Counted from the stretch's first letter, positions 35,950 to 46,486 are shown. The stretch: DNA of 64,000 nt from an uncultured Clostridia bacterium (GCA_934454585.1 CAKSFP010000008.1:29713-93712); one strand, 5' to 3'. A program made the numbers and translations. Notes: generated by a model not told the origin, from the sequence alone.

Positions 35950-38748
35950 TTATTTTGTTATCGACACGAAGTCTGCAAGCGGCACCATGCCGCCCAAGTT
36001 GTTCCAGGCAAAGCCTTTCACGGCGGTTATGTCCGCCGAGTCTGCCTTGACGGTAAATTCCTTTGAGTATACCTTTGTTTCGCCGCCGACTTTGGTTTTG
36101 TCAAACTCGCAGCGGAGCAGCTTTTCGCCGCTGTATACGGCGGTGATGAAGATGACATCCTCCGTCTTGTCGGTGGTGTTAAGCGACTTTATGCCGACGG
36201 TTATCTCGTCGCCGGGCTCTATTGTGTCGTCCGCCGTCACGGCGCTGCCGTTTTTCGTGATATACAGTCGGGTGGAAAATTGCGGTGCGTCGGGCAGTAT
36301 CACATATTGCGGCGCATCAGTCGCGCGCAGGGTGATTTTGCCGTTCGCTGCCATCACATATTCTCCGTTGCCGTACATATCTTTTATTATACCATATCCG
36401 CCCGGGGCGTCAAGAGTGAAATCTGCCTCCGTTCCGTCCGCCCAGACGACATATATGTCGGAAGTGTCGTCACGGTATTTTGCGCGATACACACCGCCGT
36501 CGGATTCCAGACTCAGCTGCTCCCTGTCGCCGACTACGGCGTTGTATGCCGCAAACGCAAGGTAAGCTTCGGCTGCGCCGTAAGGATTTGCCGAGCGCAC
36601 ATCGTCCATTATACCCAGGTCGTATTCATAGTCGGAGCTTGCGCCGTATTTCTTGAGCGAGGTGTACCAGAACAGTTTTTGAATAAGCTCATCTTGGGAG
36701 AGGAGCACATTTGCCCTCACTCCGTATGCCGCCTGCTTAAAATCGTCTATGCCGTTCGTTGCCGGTGACCAGCCTGTCTCGGTCATCCAGATGGGCATAT
36801 CGGTGAGTCCGTAGCTGTCGAGGAGTGAGCGCAGGGTGCGCACCGTAGACACATACTCGGCTTTCTCGGGGCTTGAGCCCTGGCAGTAGATGTGTATGCT
36901 GAGCACATCTATATACTGTCCGCCGCCGCCATTGAGAAATTCCGTCACCCAGGGGATAATCTTATTCTCTCCGCTGAGCTGTGCGGCGCACGCGCCGACG
37001 AGTTTCACATTCGGGTTGACCTCGCGCGTTTTCTCTGCCACCGCCTTTGCCAGCTTGACATAGTTCGCCGGGGTTGCGCGCCTGTCGGTTGATAGGTTGT
37101 ATTCGTTCCACACCTCAAAATAATCCGTAGTGCCCTTTAGATCTGCACAGAGGTTTTGCGCATAGTTTGCAAACGCATCTATCGCGCCGTCACTCGTCGG
37201 GGGATATTCGGTTGTGTACAGTGAGTTTGTCGCCGAAAACAGCTGCAGCAGCTCCATGTTGTTCTCACGCAGTGCGGAGTAGTATTGATCGTATATATAG
37301 GGCACTTTGTACACGCCCTTTTGTGTCTCGTATGACGGCCAGAACAGCTCGTCACGCACCGCGCCGAATCCGGCTTTGCTCTCCGTCTCCGTCAGCTTGT
37401 CGTATTCGCCTATGTTGTGCGCAATGTGGTTGACTATGCCGAGACGGGGATTTAAGCTTTGCGGTTTGTTCACTTTGGAGAAGTTCACTGTTTCGTCACA
37501 GAGCGTTGTGCTGCCCGATACCGCCTTTATGCCGAGGGTGTAGAGTCCGTATCTGTCAACCGCGGGGAGAATATCTGCCGTGTACACCTTTCCGGGTGTT
37601 ACGGCGGCTATGCTCTCGCTGTCCGTCCACACGGTACTGCCGTCCTCGCCGAGCACGGTGTATGTCAGCGTAACATCATCCTCGGCGGAATATGCCGAGT
37701 ACCTCGCGGTGAATTTTATCGGTTCATCGGCGAAGATGTTGCCCGTCACGCCCGAGGCGATGTCCGTGCGCAGAGTGCTGAGCACGGAGGACGGATCTCC
37801 GTTTTGTTTAAGCTCTGCTGCATACAGCGGAGTGACGCTCGATACGGACATATTGTCCAGATAAACATCGGCGCCGCCGGGTGACGCAACGGCAAATCCG
37901 CAAAGCGAGGTGAAACCGTCGTCCATTGAGGAAGTGCCGAAGTATTCGCCGTTTATGCAATACACAATGCGGCGCAGATCAAAATCAACATACATGACCA
38001 CCCCGTACCATGTGTTTGCCTTTTGCAGAATGAACGGATAGTGCATTGTCCATCCCTTTGCGTTCTCATAGAATCCGAGTTTTGTCTCGCCGTTGACTCC
38101 GAAAGTCTCGTTTGTCTGAGAGGAATCACTAAGCGAGGTCAACCGCGAATTGAGCAGCCGAAACACAAATGTGGAGTTGTCTGCCGCGGGGCAATAGTCA
38201 AATGCGATGCGGAATACGCCGCTGTCGAGTTTTTTTGTCATGTCGGTTTTGTCCGCATACATATGCAAAAACAGCGCCGTGTTGCCGTTTGCCGCCATGC
38301 GCATCACTCTGCCGCGTTCGCCGCCGTATTCATGGGATGTCACTTTGGACGAATCTCCGCTGAGATAGGTAAAGTTGCCCTTGCCGCCGCCATATGACGA
38401 AAAATCGTCATTAAAATATGAAACGGGTTGTGCAAGATCCACTCTTTCATATGCCGCGGTGCTGCCGTAGCCTATGTAGGCGTAGCGCGCGCCGTCCGTC
38501 TCGGCGGTGAAGCTGTATCTGCCGTCCGCACCGGAGACTGTCTGATCCTGATAGACGAGTATGTCGGAATAGTTGTCCGCCGTGAGGTCGGCAGGGGTGT
38601 AGCCATCTTTCAAAATTCGTATGCCGACAGACTCGCCGGCACATCCCATGGGGGATGTGCCGCTTATGTCCGTCGGTTCTGCCATGACAGGGCATACGGA
38701 TATTGACAGAGTCAGGAGTATTGTCAGAAATTTGGTTGGTTTAATCAT
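35950..38748 (-). CDS. Secreted clan GH-A glycoside hydrolase (GH39/GH5-like) with accessory domains
   Basis: 932 residues with a signal peptide. Residues ~30-105 are the VGIRI-type domain shared with the SLH neighbour. Residues ~110-310 are LamG-like (concanavalin fold). A TIM-barrel follows at ~430-770. The acid/base Glu is in DYFEVWNEYN and the nucleophile Glu is in MPIWMTETGWS, both standard for clan GH-A. The last ~100 residues (YITKNG...VKGFAWNNLGGMVPLADF) recur at the C-terminus of the next protein upstream. There is no SLH domain, so attachment may be through the shared C-terminal domain. Substrate unknown; xylan, mannan or galactan side chains are possible. Confidence 0.85.
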   Translation of the reverse strand: MIKPTKFLTILLTLSISVCPVMAEPTDISGTSPMGCAGESVGIRILKDGYTPADLTADNYSDILVYQDQTVSGADGRYSFTAETDGARYAYIGYGSTAAYERVDLAQPVSYFNDDFSSYGGGKGNFTYLSGDSSKVTSHEYGGERGRVMRMAANGNTALFLHMYADKTDMTKKLDSGVFRIAFDYCPAADNSTFVFRLLNSRLTSLSDSSQTNETFGVNGETKLGFYENAKGWTMHYPFILQKANTWYGVVMYVDFDLRRIVYCINGEYFGTSSMDDGFTSLCGFAVASPGGADVYLDNMSVSSVTPLYAAELKQNGDPSSVLSTLRTDIASGVTGNIFADEPIKFTARYSAYSAEDDVTLTYTVLGEDGSTVWTDSESIAAVTPGKVYTADILPAVDRYGLYTLGIKAVSGSTTLCDETVNFSKVNKPQSLNPRLGIVNHIAHNIGEYDKLTETESKAGFGAVRDELFWPSYETQKGVYKVPYIYDQYYSALRENNMELLQLFSATNSLYTTEYPPTSDGAIDAFANYAQNLCADLKGTTDYFEVWNEYNLSTDRRATPANYVKLAKAVAEKTREVNPNVKLVGACAAQLSGENKIIPWVTEFLNGGGGQYIDVLSIHIYCQGSSPEKAEYVSTVRTLRSLLDSYGLTDMPIWMTETGWSPATNGIDDFKQAAYGVRANVLLSQDELIQKLFWYTSLKKYGASSDYEYDLGIMDDVRSANPYGAAEAYLAFAAYNAVVGDREQLSLESDGGVYRAKYRDDTSDIYVVWADGTEADFTLDAPGGYGIIKDMYGNGEYVMAANGKITLRATDAPQYVILPDAPQFSTRLYITKNGSAVTADDTIEPGDEITVGIKSLNTTDKTEDVIFITAVYSGEKLLRCEFDKTKVGGETKVYSKEFTVKADSADITAVKGFAWNNLGGMVPLADFVSITK

Positions 38749-38766
38749 ATGCCCTCCGTATGGTCG

Positions 38767-41700
38767 TTATTTGCTTATCGACACAAAGTCGGTAAGCGGT
38801 ATTATGGTGTTTATGCTGCCCCAGGCAAAACCTTTGACTGAGGTTATTTCATCGGAATTTACATTGACGGTGAATTGGTGTGAATACAATGCCGATTCAT
38901 TGCCGCCGATTTTTGCTTCATCAATGTCACAGCCGACCATTCTGGCGTCGTCGTACATCGCATAGGAGAAGGTTATGTCCTCCGCCTTGCCCGTGGTGTT
39001 GACCGCCTTTATGCCGACAGTGAGCACATCGCCGTTGCTTATGGTGTCTGTCGGGGTCACATCTGCGCCGTTTTTCTTGATGTACAGCTGCGATACGATA
39101 AATTCTCCCTTGGTGTCGGTGGTGAAATCTGCGCTGTACTGAGCGACTCCGCCCACGGTGAGAGTGTAGTTCTCATTCGTTTTCATGAGTGACGACAGAT
39201 CTGCGCTGAATGTTCTCGATGATGAATCGTAGCTGCCGTTAGTGAGGATGATGTCACCCGAATCCGAGCTGAGCGAGATGTTGTTTATGAGGTTGGATGA
39301 ATCCACATCAGCATCGAATGTGATTTCAATCTTCTCCGCAATTGTGGGAACAGCGCCGGACAGACCGTATCTGCGCCCCATGCCGTCGGCAAATCTTACT
39401 TTGGACACATTTGCGCCGCCGTTTTCCGTGGTGTGCTGCACAACCACATTGTCGAGGTATACTTCCATGTCCTGTGCTTCCCACGACTGATTAAAACCTA
39501 TTGCCGCTATGCCGTCTGCCAATCCGAATGTCGACAGCGGATAAGCGTAACCTCTGTCGGTTGAATCAATATTTGTCTGAACCGTTCCGTTGTCAAAATC
39601 AAATGTTGTCTTTACATGGTGCCATGCGTTCTTGGAAAATCCCCAGTCGCGGTAATCCGCATTTATATAGAGACTGCCGTCAGATAGTGTTCCGGTATCT
39701 TTGGCAACGAACATTGCACCGCCCTGTATACCGTTGATGTACTTGAGGAAAGAGCCGTTTCCGACCTTATTGTCGCCTGTGTTAAATGCAGTTTGCTCTG
39801 CCGACAGCGCATTCGGGTAAGCGTCAAACACAAGTTGGTGCAGAGCTTTGTTTTTCATATCTGATGAACCCAAAACTTTTGCCGCATTTACATCATATTC
39901 AACGGTTAATGTACCCTCGTTTATCTTTTGGTCGAGTGCTTTGTACAGCGAAATTGAGCCGCCGTCATTGGTCGAACCAAACGGACCGGATTTGGCAATT
40001 TTGACTGCCGTGCCCTCTGTGCCGTCATATTGAGTCATTGTGTTAGGTGCAAGAGTTACGCTCGGTTGAGAGTCCCAAATATTATTTGTAAACCAGTTGC
40101 TCGGGATATATGCGTTGTTGTTTGGCGCTAATGTTCCCGTTGTTGTGGTGTAGTCCGAAAAATCATCGCTGAACAGGGTTTCCGTCACCTTGCCACTCGG
40201 CGGTACAACGGTTTCTATCTTGAGGTTGTCTATCAAAGATCGGTTGTTATATGCATACCAGTCGGTGTAAAATCCGATACCGCCGAATCCGTCTGCCAGA
40301 CCGAGGGTTTCAAGAATCGTTGAAGATTCATAATATACCTCATCGTTCAGATTGTAGCTTATTGTTTTTGTCGTCCAGTCTATGTCTACCTTTACCGTGT
40401 ACCATGTGTTGTTGTCGGGAGCCAATATTGATTTGTTAATCAAACTGCTGAGTACATCAAATCTGTTGGATGCGGTAAACAAATTTCCCATTGTGAAAGA
40501 GAGCCTGTTTCCCACTATTCCTACAAGCGGAACTTGTGAGCCGGTTTGATGAATCATACAGGTGCTGTTTCCCGTTCCGTCCGTGTAATCTCTCTGTGCG
40601 GGAGTCAATGCCTCGGGATAGAGTGTAAACAGGGTGTTAAGTCCCGCTGTATGATTTTTGTCGCCTTCCATATAAGCTTCGGGTTTGATGTCGAATGAGA
40701 TGTGCGTTACACCTCTGTTTATCTTCTCTGGCATGGGATAGTAGACAGATGCCGTTGCCTGAGTAGAGTCACTTGTGTAATTCTTCTTGCCGAAACGCAT
40801 TACCTTACCTCTGCCGCTTTCCTCCACGGGTTCGATAAGAGCATCCGTCTGATCTACCCAGTGGAAACCGAGGTACCAGCCGTCGGGGTGATAGTAAGTG
40901 TTGGCGGCGTTGCCGCTGTAATAGGAGAGAGTATGATTTGCATCTGCGGTGAAGTTATCAAATGTCTCGTTCATATTAACAACAGTCTCACCCACATTCT
41001 CTGTGGTGAAGTACACATTGTCCGTGCATATCTTTTTGCCGGAGATGCCCGTAAATTCCGGCAGCTCTATTCTGTATTCGCTTGCAGAGGAAAGTTTGTC
41101 GCTCACCGTCACGGTCATGTCTCTTGTGCCGTCAAATGCCGCGGTTGCCGCAACCTGTGCGCCGCTCTGAGTGCTGTACACCTTGACTTGAGATGCAAGG
41201 GAAGTGTTTGTCACCTGCTCGGTGAATTTTACACCTATCTGTGCGTTCTCGGTCGCATAGCCGCCCGCAGGGCAGAATGCATAAAAGCTTGTGTCCGAGG
41301 GATTTGTCCACATTATATCGTCAAGATAGAATGTCGCTGTGCCGGGCTCTGCAAATTTATCGCTGAACTTCATGCCCGGGCGGAAACCTAAGTTTGCGCT
41401 GTACAAGTTGAAGTTGTCGTCGGCAATGGTTGCCGTGAACCATTTGCTGCCGTCGAGATAATAGTCTATGGTGCGGTTCGAATTAAATACCATAGCTACA
41501 TCGTACCATTTGTCTGCAACATATTTTTCTGCATACGGCTGAGAATCATAAGTGGCAACAGCGCCTATCCAATTGCTGTCGGGAGATGCCGAGAGCATGC
41601 CGGTTGATGTCATTGCCATGGTGGTGATCTGCTTGCCGCCCTGGGATTCATCGCCTATCATAAGCCAGAAAAACTTATCTGTGCTTGCCGCTTTTATCTT

Positions 41701-41979
41701 GAAGCTGAGCATAGCGGCAATGTCGGAATTTTTGTTTGCGGTAAGTCCTGTCCTTGCGCCCTGCCATATTGTCGTATCCGTGCCTGTTGTCGAGAGCTTG
41801 ATTGCGCCGCCCTCAGATGTCACGGTGCTTTTTGTATCATCCTGAAATTCCGAGGCGTTTGTGCCGTCGTTATACCATATCAGGCTATCGCCCGATGGCA
41901 CGAGCCCGGCGCCGAGCGCAGGCACTGCAGTCAGGAGCATTGCCGCTGCCAGCAGTAAACTTAACATTCTCTTTTTCAT
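38767..41979 (-). CDS. Large secreted LamG-like multi-domain protein
   Basis: 1070 residues starting at ATG 41979, seven bases after GGAGGT; an earlier in-frame codon precedes that site. The signal peptide is MLSLLLAAAMLLTAVPALG. Three LamG-like modules, a type seen in glycan-binding proteins, repeat a pattern with SLIDNLKIETV, VYLDNVVVQHT and FYLDDIMWTNP at their ends. An Ig-like region (FTEQVTNTSLASQVKVYS) lies between the first and second. The C-terminal ~100 residues match those of the adjacent GH-A enzyme and end LTDFVSISK. No catalytic domain is seen. Probable carbohydrate-binding or display protein of the operon. Confidence 0.72.
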   Translation of the reverse strand: MKKRMLSLLLAAAMLLTAVPALGAGLVPSGDSLIWYNDGTNASEFQDDTKSTVTSEGGAIKLSTTGTDTTIWQGARTGLTANKNSDIAAMLSFKIKAASTDKFFWLMIGDESQGGKQITTMAMTSTGMLSASPDSNWIGAVATYDSQPYAEKYVADKWYDVAMVFNSNRTIDYYLDGSKWFTATIADDNFNLYSANLGFRPGMKFSDKFAEPGTATFYLDDIMWTNPSDTSFYAFCPAGGYATENAQIGVKFTEQVTNTSLASQVKVYSTQSGAQVAATAAFDGTRDMTVTVSDKLSSASEYRIELPEFTGISGKKICTDNVYFTTENVGETVVNMNETFDNFTADANHTLSYYSGNAANTYYHPDGWYLGFHWVDQTDALIEPVEESGRGKVMRFGKKNYTSDSTQATASVYYPMPEKINRGVTHISFDIKPEAYMEGDKNHTAGLNTLFTLYPEALTPAQRDYTDGTGNSTCMIHQTGSQVPLVGIVGNRLSFTMGNLFTASNRFDVLSSLINKSILAPDNNTWYTVKVDIDWTTKTISYNLNDEVYYESSTILETLGLADGFGGIGFYTDWYAYNNRSLIDNLKIETVVPPSGKVTETLFSDDFSDYTTTTGTLAPNNNAYIPSNWFTNNIWDSQPSVTLAPNTMTQYDGTEGTAVKIAKSGPFGSTNDGGSISLYKALDQKINEGTLTVEYDVNAAKVLGSSDMKNKALHQLVFDAYPNALSAEQTAFNTGDNKVGNGSFLKYINGIQGGAMFVAKDTGTLSDGSLYINADYRDWGFSKNAWHHVKTTFDFDNGTVQTNIDSTDRGYAYPLSTFGLADGIAAIGFNQSWEAQDMEVYLDNVVVQHTTENGGANVSKVRFADGMGRRYGLSGAVPTIAEKIEITFDADVDSSNLINNISLSSDSGDIILTNGSYDSSSRTFSADLSSLMKTNENYTLTVGGVAQYSADFTTDTKGEFIVSQLYIKKNGADVTPTDTISNGDVLTVGIKAVNTTGKAEDITFSYAMYDDARMVGCDIDEAKIGGNESALYSHQFTVNVNSDEITSVKGFAWGSINTIIPLTDFVSISK

Positions 41980-42005
41980 AAACCTAACCTCCATTTATAT
42001 TTGAT

Positions 42006-45000
42006 TTATTTAACTAACGGAATTTTGGTAAACTCAGATGCGTCCTTAACTGTGCCTATACCTCCGCAAAGTTCTATCCAACCTCTTCTGCCGTTGCCGT
42101 CGTTGTCGTTTATCAGTGCGGAGAAATACACACTGCCGACTGAGCCGACGGTAAAGCTTGGTCCGAACAGTTCACCCCAGGGGATTTTCAGTTCATACAC
42201 AGTCTCGCTGCCGTTGTTTGTCACGGCGTAGTCTGTGTCCACAAATTTGTTCAGGTCGTACTCGAGCGCCGAATCGGGTATGCCGAGCAGCGACACTCCG
42301 CCGGCGTAGCTGTAGCGCACTATGGTGGGTTTGCCGTCCATGAGCGCCAGCCCTATTTCGGTGCGTTTGGAGTTTTTGTCCTTCTCCGGCGCAAATGCAA
42401 ACTGGAGTGAATCCACGGTGTACAGCCTGTTTTGGTCGTCGTGGTCGAAGTGAATGTCGTCCGTCACCTTTGCCGCAAGGTAGAAGTATTTTTCGTCATA
42501 ACCCATGCAAAGACTGCCGCTGAGGTCTGCCGTGCCGCCCCAGTTCGATATCTGCTTGACCTGTGACAGATTGTCAAGCTTTACGGCAGATTTTGTGTTC
42601 CACTCTCCGTCGGATATGACTCCGTCTATGGTCGGTGCGGTTCGCTGTTTTTCAACGGCGACAAACGATGACGCGTCGGAGAGGGTCTGCATCTGACCGT
42701 CGTCAAGAGTTATCTCAAACTCAAAGTCGGTCTCGTCCTTGCCCACAAACTCGGGTATATTGAACACTATCTTGTCGCTTTGACCGCTTGCGAGGTTTTC
42801 AAAGCGTCTTTCCCTGTACACCTGAGCCATCTGCGCGGGCTTGGTGCACTTCACGCTGCCGCTCACCGCCAGGGTGTCTTTGGCGTTTGTTATGTCCACC
42901 ACTGCCTGCCATCTGCCGTTTTTGTAGGGCAGTATGTCAAGCTGTGCTTTGGCTGCGCTTTTGTAGTCCACCGTTATCGGCGCGGTGTAGTACACTCTGC
43001 CGAATTTATCTTTAGCCGTAAGCTGCACACTGTCCGCAGTGGATATCCCGTCAAATCTGTATTCGTCTGTTTCGGTATGATCCGCACCGGTCGCGAAAGC
43101 GAAGGTACGGTCCGCACCGTTTACATTGATGCTCTGTTGAGTGATGTTATTCGACATTTCAGCCGTAATCTCGGTGTCGGGTATGTTGTTTGTCACACTA
43201 ACCCTGAAATTGTCGTTCACGGCAACCGTCACGCCGAAATCCGATGTACCCACAAGCGGTGTGTCGCAGATGCCGAAGTTCTCCGTGTCGCTGATGATAT
43301 ACAGCGGCGAGCCGCTTACGCAGAATGTGTGCACTCCGCCGCTTGCATACAGATCCGTTTCGTTGCCGAATATGTCATATTGTTTCACACGGTCCGCCCC
43401 GAGCCTTGCGCTGACATTTTTCCTGCCCTCTGTGTTCCATATCACAGTCATATATTTGCCCGAAGATGTCCTGTAAAAATAGGTGTATGTGCCGTCGGGG
43501 GTGACATTCTTGCCGATATATGCCGCGCCTGCCATGAGGTTGTTGTAGTTTGTTATCGCGGCGCCCAGGGGGCGTGCCTCGTAGTTAATCTTTCGTCCGC
43601 TGTATGTTCTCAGCATACCGAAACCCGTCTCGGCGTTGCTCATATTCTGCTTTTGCACTATGGTGTACATGATGTTTTTGTTCACATACGGATCGAGGAT
43701 GAGATTGCCGCGCACGGTGTACTCCGCCTGTGTCTTTTCGGTGACGGGGTGCACGACGGCACCCGTGGAGTAGCCAAACTCCGTTGACCACACCTCTTTG
43801 TCGCCGAGTCCGTATTTATCCATAAGTTCGTGCAGTGCCGCTATGGAATCCTCAAGTCCGCCTTTTTCGGGCATTTCTCCGCTGGTTATATAGGGATGCA
43901 CCGATATTGCGTCAAAGTAGCGCCCGGGATTGTCGCCCAGTGCATTTAGCACTCTCTCTATCCACTCCGTGTCCACAAGCGCCGTGCAAAACGCCACTAT
44001 CTTTGCGTTCGGGTTAGCCTTGCGCACCGCCTGCGATGCGGTCTTGAGCACAAGGGCATATGCCTCGGGCGTGCCGCCGTTGGCGGTGTTGGAGTTGATG
44101 TTCCATTCATTATATATCTCCCACGACTCTATGTCGGGTTTGGAGCTTACGAGTGACTCAATGTGTTTTGACCATTCGTTCATGCTCCGCCGGTCGAGTT
44201 TGTCCTCGGAAGCGGGCCAGCTGTAGCCAAGCAGTCCGGGGTGACCGGCGCCGCCGACTATGGCGAGTATGTCCATGCCGGAGTCCGCCGTCTTTTGCGA
44301 CCAATCGAGAAAATTTCTGTAAAAAACATTGTCATAGAGCTGTTCGCCGCTGTTTGACACAATGTGCGGCCAGGCAACATCGTCACGCGCCGTGCCGAAG
44401 CCCATCTTAATGTCGAGCGGAAGTATTACATCCGGCGAGCCGTACTGATGGCCGAAGTGGTTTGATATGCCGATTTTCTCGTTAAGCACGCCGTCGCTGC
44501 GCCCGTTGAGGGCGGAGAACCTTGTGTCGCACACGGCTTTTGTGTTGCCGTCGCCGTCCGCTATGTTTGCCGACAGGGTGTAGAATCCGAATTTGGGCAC
44601 ATCGAACACAAGATTTTCCGTCTTGGCTTGGTTTGCGCCGACTTTTACGCTGCGGCTCGTCTCAAACGCGCGGTGATTATCCGCCGTGTCCGCCGTGACA
44701 TTGAGTGTATATTCACACTCGGCGTCAGTCGGATTTGTTATCACAAAGTTCATGTTTATGTCTTTTTTTGAGAAGAATATATTTCCGTCCGCACCTGTGC
44801 TGACGCTGATGCCGGGTTCGGTTGAATCGGCAAAGGAGTAACTTATGTTGTCGAGCCAGAACTCCTCGCTGCCGTCACTCTTTGTCACTGCGCCTGCCTT
44901 TATGGTGTAGTCGGTCATTATGTTGAAGTAGATTTTGCTCGGCTGTGAGTCCGCAAAAGCGTTTGCCCTGGTTACGGAAGTCTCGCCCCAGTATTCCCCG

Positions 45001-45539
45001 TCTATGCTGTAGACAAGCAGCCTTTCGTTTAGGTCCATGTCAATTTGCACATTGTACCAGCGGTTTTTCTCGTAATTGCGGCGGCACGACGGCGAGTATG
45101 TGGCGGCAGGCCAGGCACCGTCCATCTGATATGCCATCTTGCCCATGCCGTTCATCAGAAAAGTCTCCTGAGTTGCGCCGTTTTCGTCGCCGATCATCAT
45201 TATGAAGAAATGATCCGTCTGCTGAGCGCACACATCAAAGCTTACCCGTGCCTTGCCGAGCTTGAGCGTTGAGCCCTCGGCGGACTTGGGTATGTCTATG
45301 ATTATCTGCGCAGTAGATGATGTCTTGCCGTATTTGAGATAGTCCTTGTGCTCTCCCGAACCATCGTTCATGGTGAACAGACTGCGCACACCGCCTCCGT
45401 ATACTGAGTCGGTCTTTGTGCCGTCGTTATAGTAGAGCACATTATCGTTTTGTCCCGTGTCCGCGCATACCGGCGGAGCACAGCAAGGCGCCGCCACAGC
45501 AAGCGCGATAGCAAGGGATATTATTTTTCGTTTAAGCAT
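42006..45539 (-). CDS. Secreted clan GH-A glycoside hydrolase with CBM9-like C-terminal domain
   Basis: 1177 residues with a signal peptide. A LamG-like N-terminal module (~35-235) is followed by an Ig-like linker. The GH39-like TIM-barrel spans ~370-730, with acid/base Glu in WEIYNEWNIN and nucleophile Glu in EVWSTEFGYS. Later regions are beta-rich. Residues ~960-1177 form a CBM9/DOMON-like domain (PTIDGVISDGEWN...YFYLAAKVTDD...YELKIPWGELFG). It follows the permease gene by 21 bases. CBM9 modules bind chain ends of xylan, cellulose or mannan, so a plant or fungal polysaccharide is the likely target. Confidence 0.84.
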   Translation of the reverse strand: MLKRKIISLAIALAVAAPCCAPPVCADTGQNDNVLYYNDGTKTDSVYGGGVRSLFTMNDGSGEHKDYLKYGKTSSTAQIIIDIPKSAEGSTLKLGKARVSFDVCAQQTDHFFIMMIGDENGATQETFLMNGMGKMAYQMDGAWPAATYSPSCRRNYEKNRWYNVQIDMDLNERLLVYSIDGEYWGETSVTRANAFADSQPSKIYFNIMTDYTIKAGAVTKSDGSEEFWLDNISYSFADSTEPGISVSTGADGNIFFSKKDINMNFVITNPTDAECEYTLNVTADTADNHRAFETSRSVKVGANQAKTENLVFDVPKFGFYTLSANIADGDGNTKAVCDTRFSALNGRSDGVLNEKIGISNHFGHQYGSPDVILPLDIKMGFGTARDDVAWPHIVSNSGEQLYDNVFYRNFLDWSQKTADSGMDILAIVGGAGHPGLLGYSWPASEDKLDRRSMNEWSKHIESLVSSKPDIESWEIYNEWNINSNTANGGTPEAYALVLKTASQAVRKANPNAKIVAFCTALVDTEWIERVLNALGDNPGRYFDAISVHPYITSGEMPEKGGLEDSIAALHELMDKYGLGDKEVWSTEFGYSTGAVVHPVTEKTQAEYTVRGNLILDPYVNKNIMYTIVQKQNMSNAETGFGMLRTYSGRKINYEARPLGAAITNYNNLMAGAAYIGKNVTPDGTYTYFYRTSSGKYMTVIWNTEGRKNVSARLGADRVKQYDIFGNETDLYASGGVHTFCVSGSPLYIISDTENFGICDTPLVGTSDFGVTVAVNDNFRVSVTNNIPDTEITAEMSNNITQQSINVNGADRTFAFATGADHTETDEYRFDGISTADSVQLTAKDKFGRVYYTAPITVDYKSAAKAQLDILPYKNGRWQAVVDITNAKDTLAVSGSVKCTKPAQMAQVYRERRFENLASGQSDKIVFNIPEFVGKDETDFEFEITLDDGQMQTLSDASSFVAVEKQRTAPTIDGVISDGEWNTKSAVKLDNLSQVKQISNWGGTADLSGSLCMGYDEKYFYLAAKVTDDIHFDHDDQNRLYTVDSLQFAFAPEKDKNSKRTEIGLALMDGKPTIVRYSYAGGVSLLGIPDSALEYDLNKFVDTDYAVTNNGSETVYELKIPWGELFGPSFTVGSVGSVYFSALINDNDGNGRRGWIELCGGIGTVKDASEFTKIPLVK

Positions 45540-45560
45540 AATATTTGCCCGCCTTTCGTA

Positions 45561-46472
45561 TCAGCCTTTTACACCGCCCACATTTATACCGCCGAGAATA
45601 TGTTTCTGGAAGATGAGGAATATGAGGAACGGCGGCACTGATGAGAATATAAGTCCCATGAACCGGGTGTTCATCTGTATGGAGGTGTCCGACTGAAGTC
45701 TGTATATCTTAAGCGGAGTTACCACATGTTCGTCAAGATAGAGCAGCGGCGTGAAAAATTCCGACCACGCACTGCTGAGCGTGCCTATTGCCACAAAAAT
45801 CATTGTAGGCATGGAAAGCGGCAGCATTATGCGGAAAAACACTCCGTAGTTTGAACAGCCGTCAAGCTTTGCTGCCTCCACATAGGTGTTTGACAGGGCG
45901 TCAAAGGCGTTTTTGAAAAGTATCAGATTAAACGCATTTGCCGCCGCGCCGAGCCACATGGGCCAGTAGGTATCGAGCAGGTTTGCTCCGACGCCTATGT
46001 CATATGCAAAGGGAAAATGCAGCATAGAGATGTAGTTCGGCACCATGCGGATCTGCCCGGGCATCATCATTGTCCACACCACGAGCACGAATACAAACCG
46101 CGAGCCCTTGGGTTTGAGTTTGGACAGCACATAGCCGCCGAAACCGCAGACAACGAGCGTTGCCGCAAGCTGACCTATCGACATCACTATCGTGTTGACA
46201 AACGAATCCATAAGCTGCAGCTGAGCCCACGACTCGGAGATTCTTCCCCACAGGTTAGCCGGAGACATATCTTTCGGGAACAGGGTGAACCCGGAATATA
46301 TCTCTCTTGTCTCCTTGAATGCGGTGAGTATCGTCCACAGTGTCGGCAAAACCGAAACTATGCACGCAATCATAAGCAAAGAAAAGAAAATCCAGTATAT
46401 TGCCCTGCCTTTTTTCGTCTTGAGGTCGGCGCTTGTCAGAAGTCCCGTTTGTTTGTTGTCAAATTTGCTCAT
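45561..46472 (-). CDS. Sugar ABC transporter permease (MalG/LacG type)
   Basis: 303-residue inner-membrane subunit with six predicted helices. The EAA loop that docks with the ATPase reads EAAKLDGCSNYGVFFRIMLP. It belongs to the CUT1 family for di- and oligosaccharides. GGGAGG lies upstream of the ATG, and it follows the MalF-type permease by 14 bases. No ATP-binding gene is in the operon, as is usual for CUT1 systems that share an MsmK-type ATPase. Confidence 0.93.
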   Translation of the reverse strand: MSKFDNKQTGLLTSADLKTKKGRAIYWIFFSLLMIACIVSVLPTLWTILTAFKETREIYSGFTLFPKDMSPANLWGRISESWAQLQLMDSFVNTIVMSIGQLAATLVVCGFGGYVLSKLKPKGSRFVFVLVVWTMMMPGQIRMVPNYISMLHFPFAYDIGVGANLLDTYWPMWLGAAANAFNLILFKNAFDALSNTYVEAAKLDGCSNYGVFFRIMLPLSMPTMIFVAIGTLSSAWSEFFTPLLYLDEHVVTPLKIYRLQSDTSIQMNTRFMGLIFSSVPPFLIFLIFQKHILGGINVGGVKG

Positions 46473-46486
46473 TCATGCCGCCTCCC

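Noticed and set aside
42780..43787. 335-codon plus-strand frame opposite the GH-A/CBM9 gene
   Set aside because: Antisense shadow rich in His, Cys and Arg; the minus-strand enzyme is intact.
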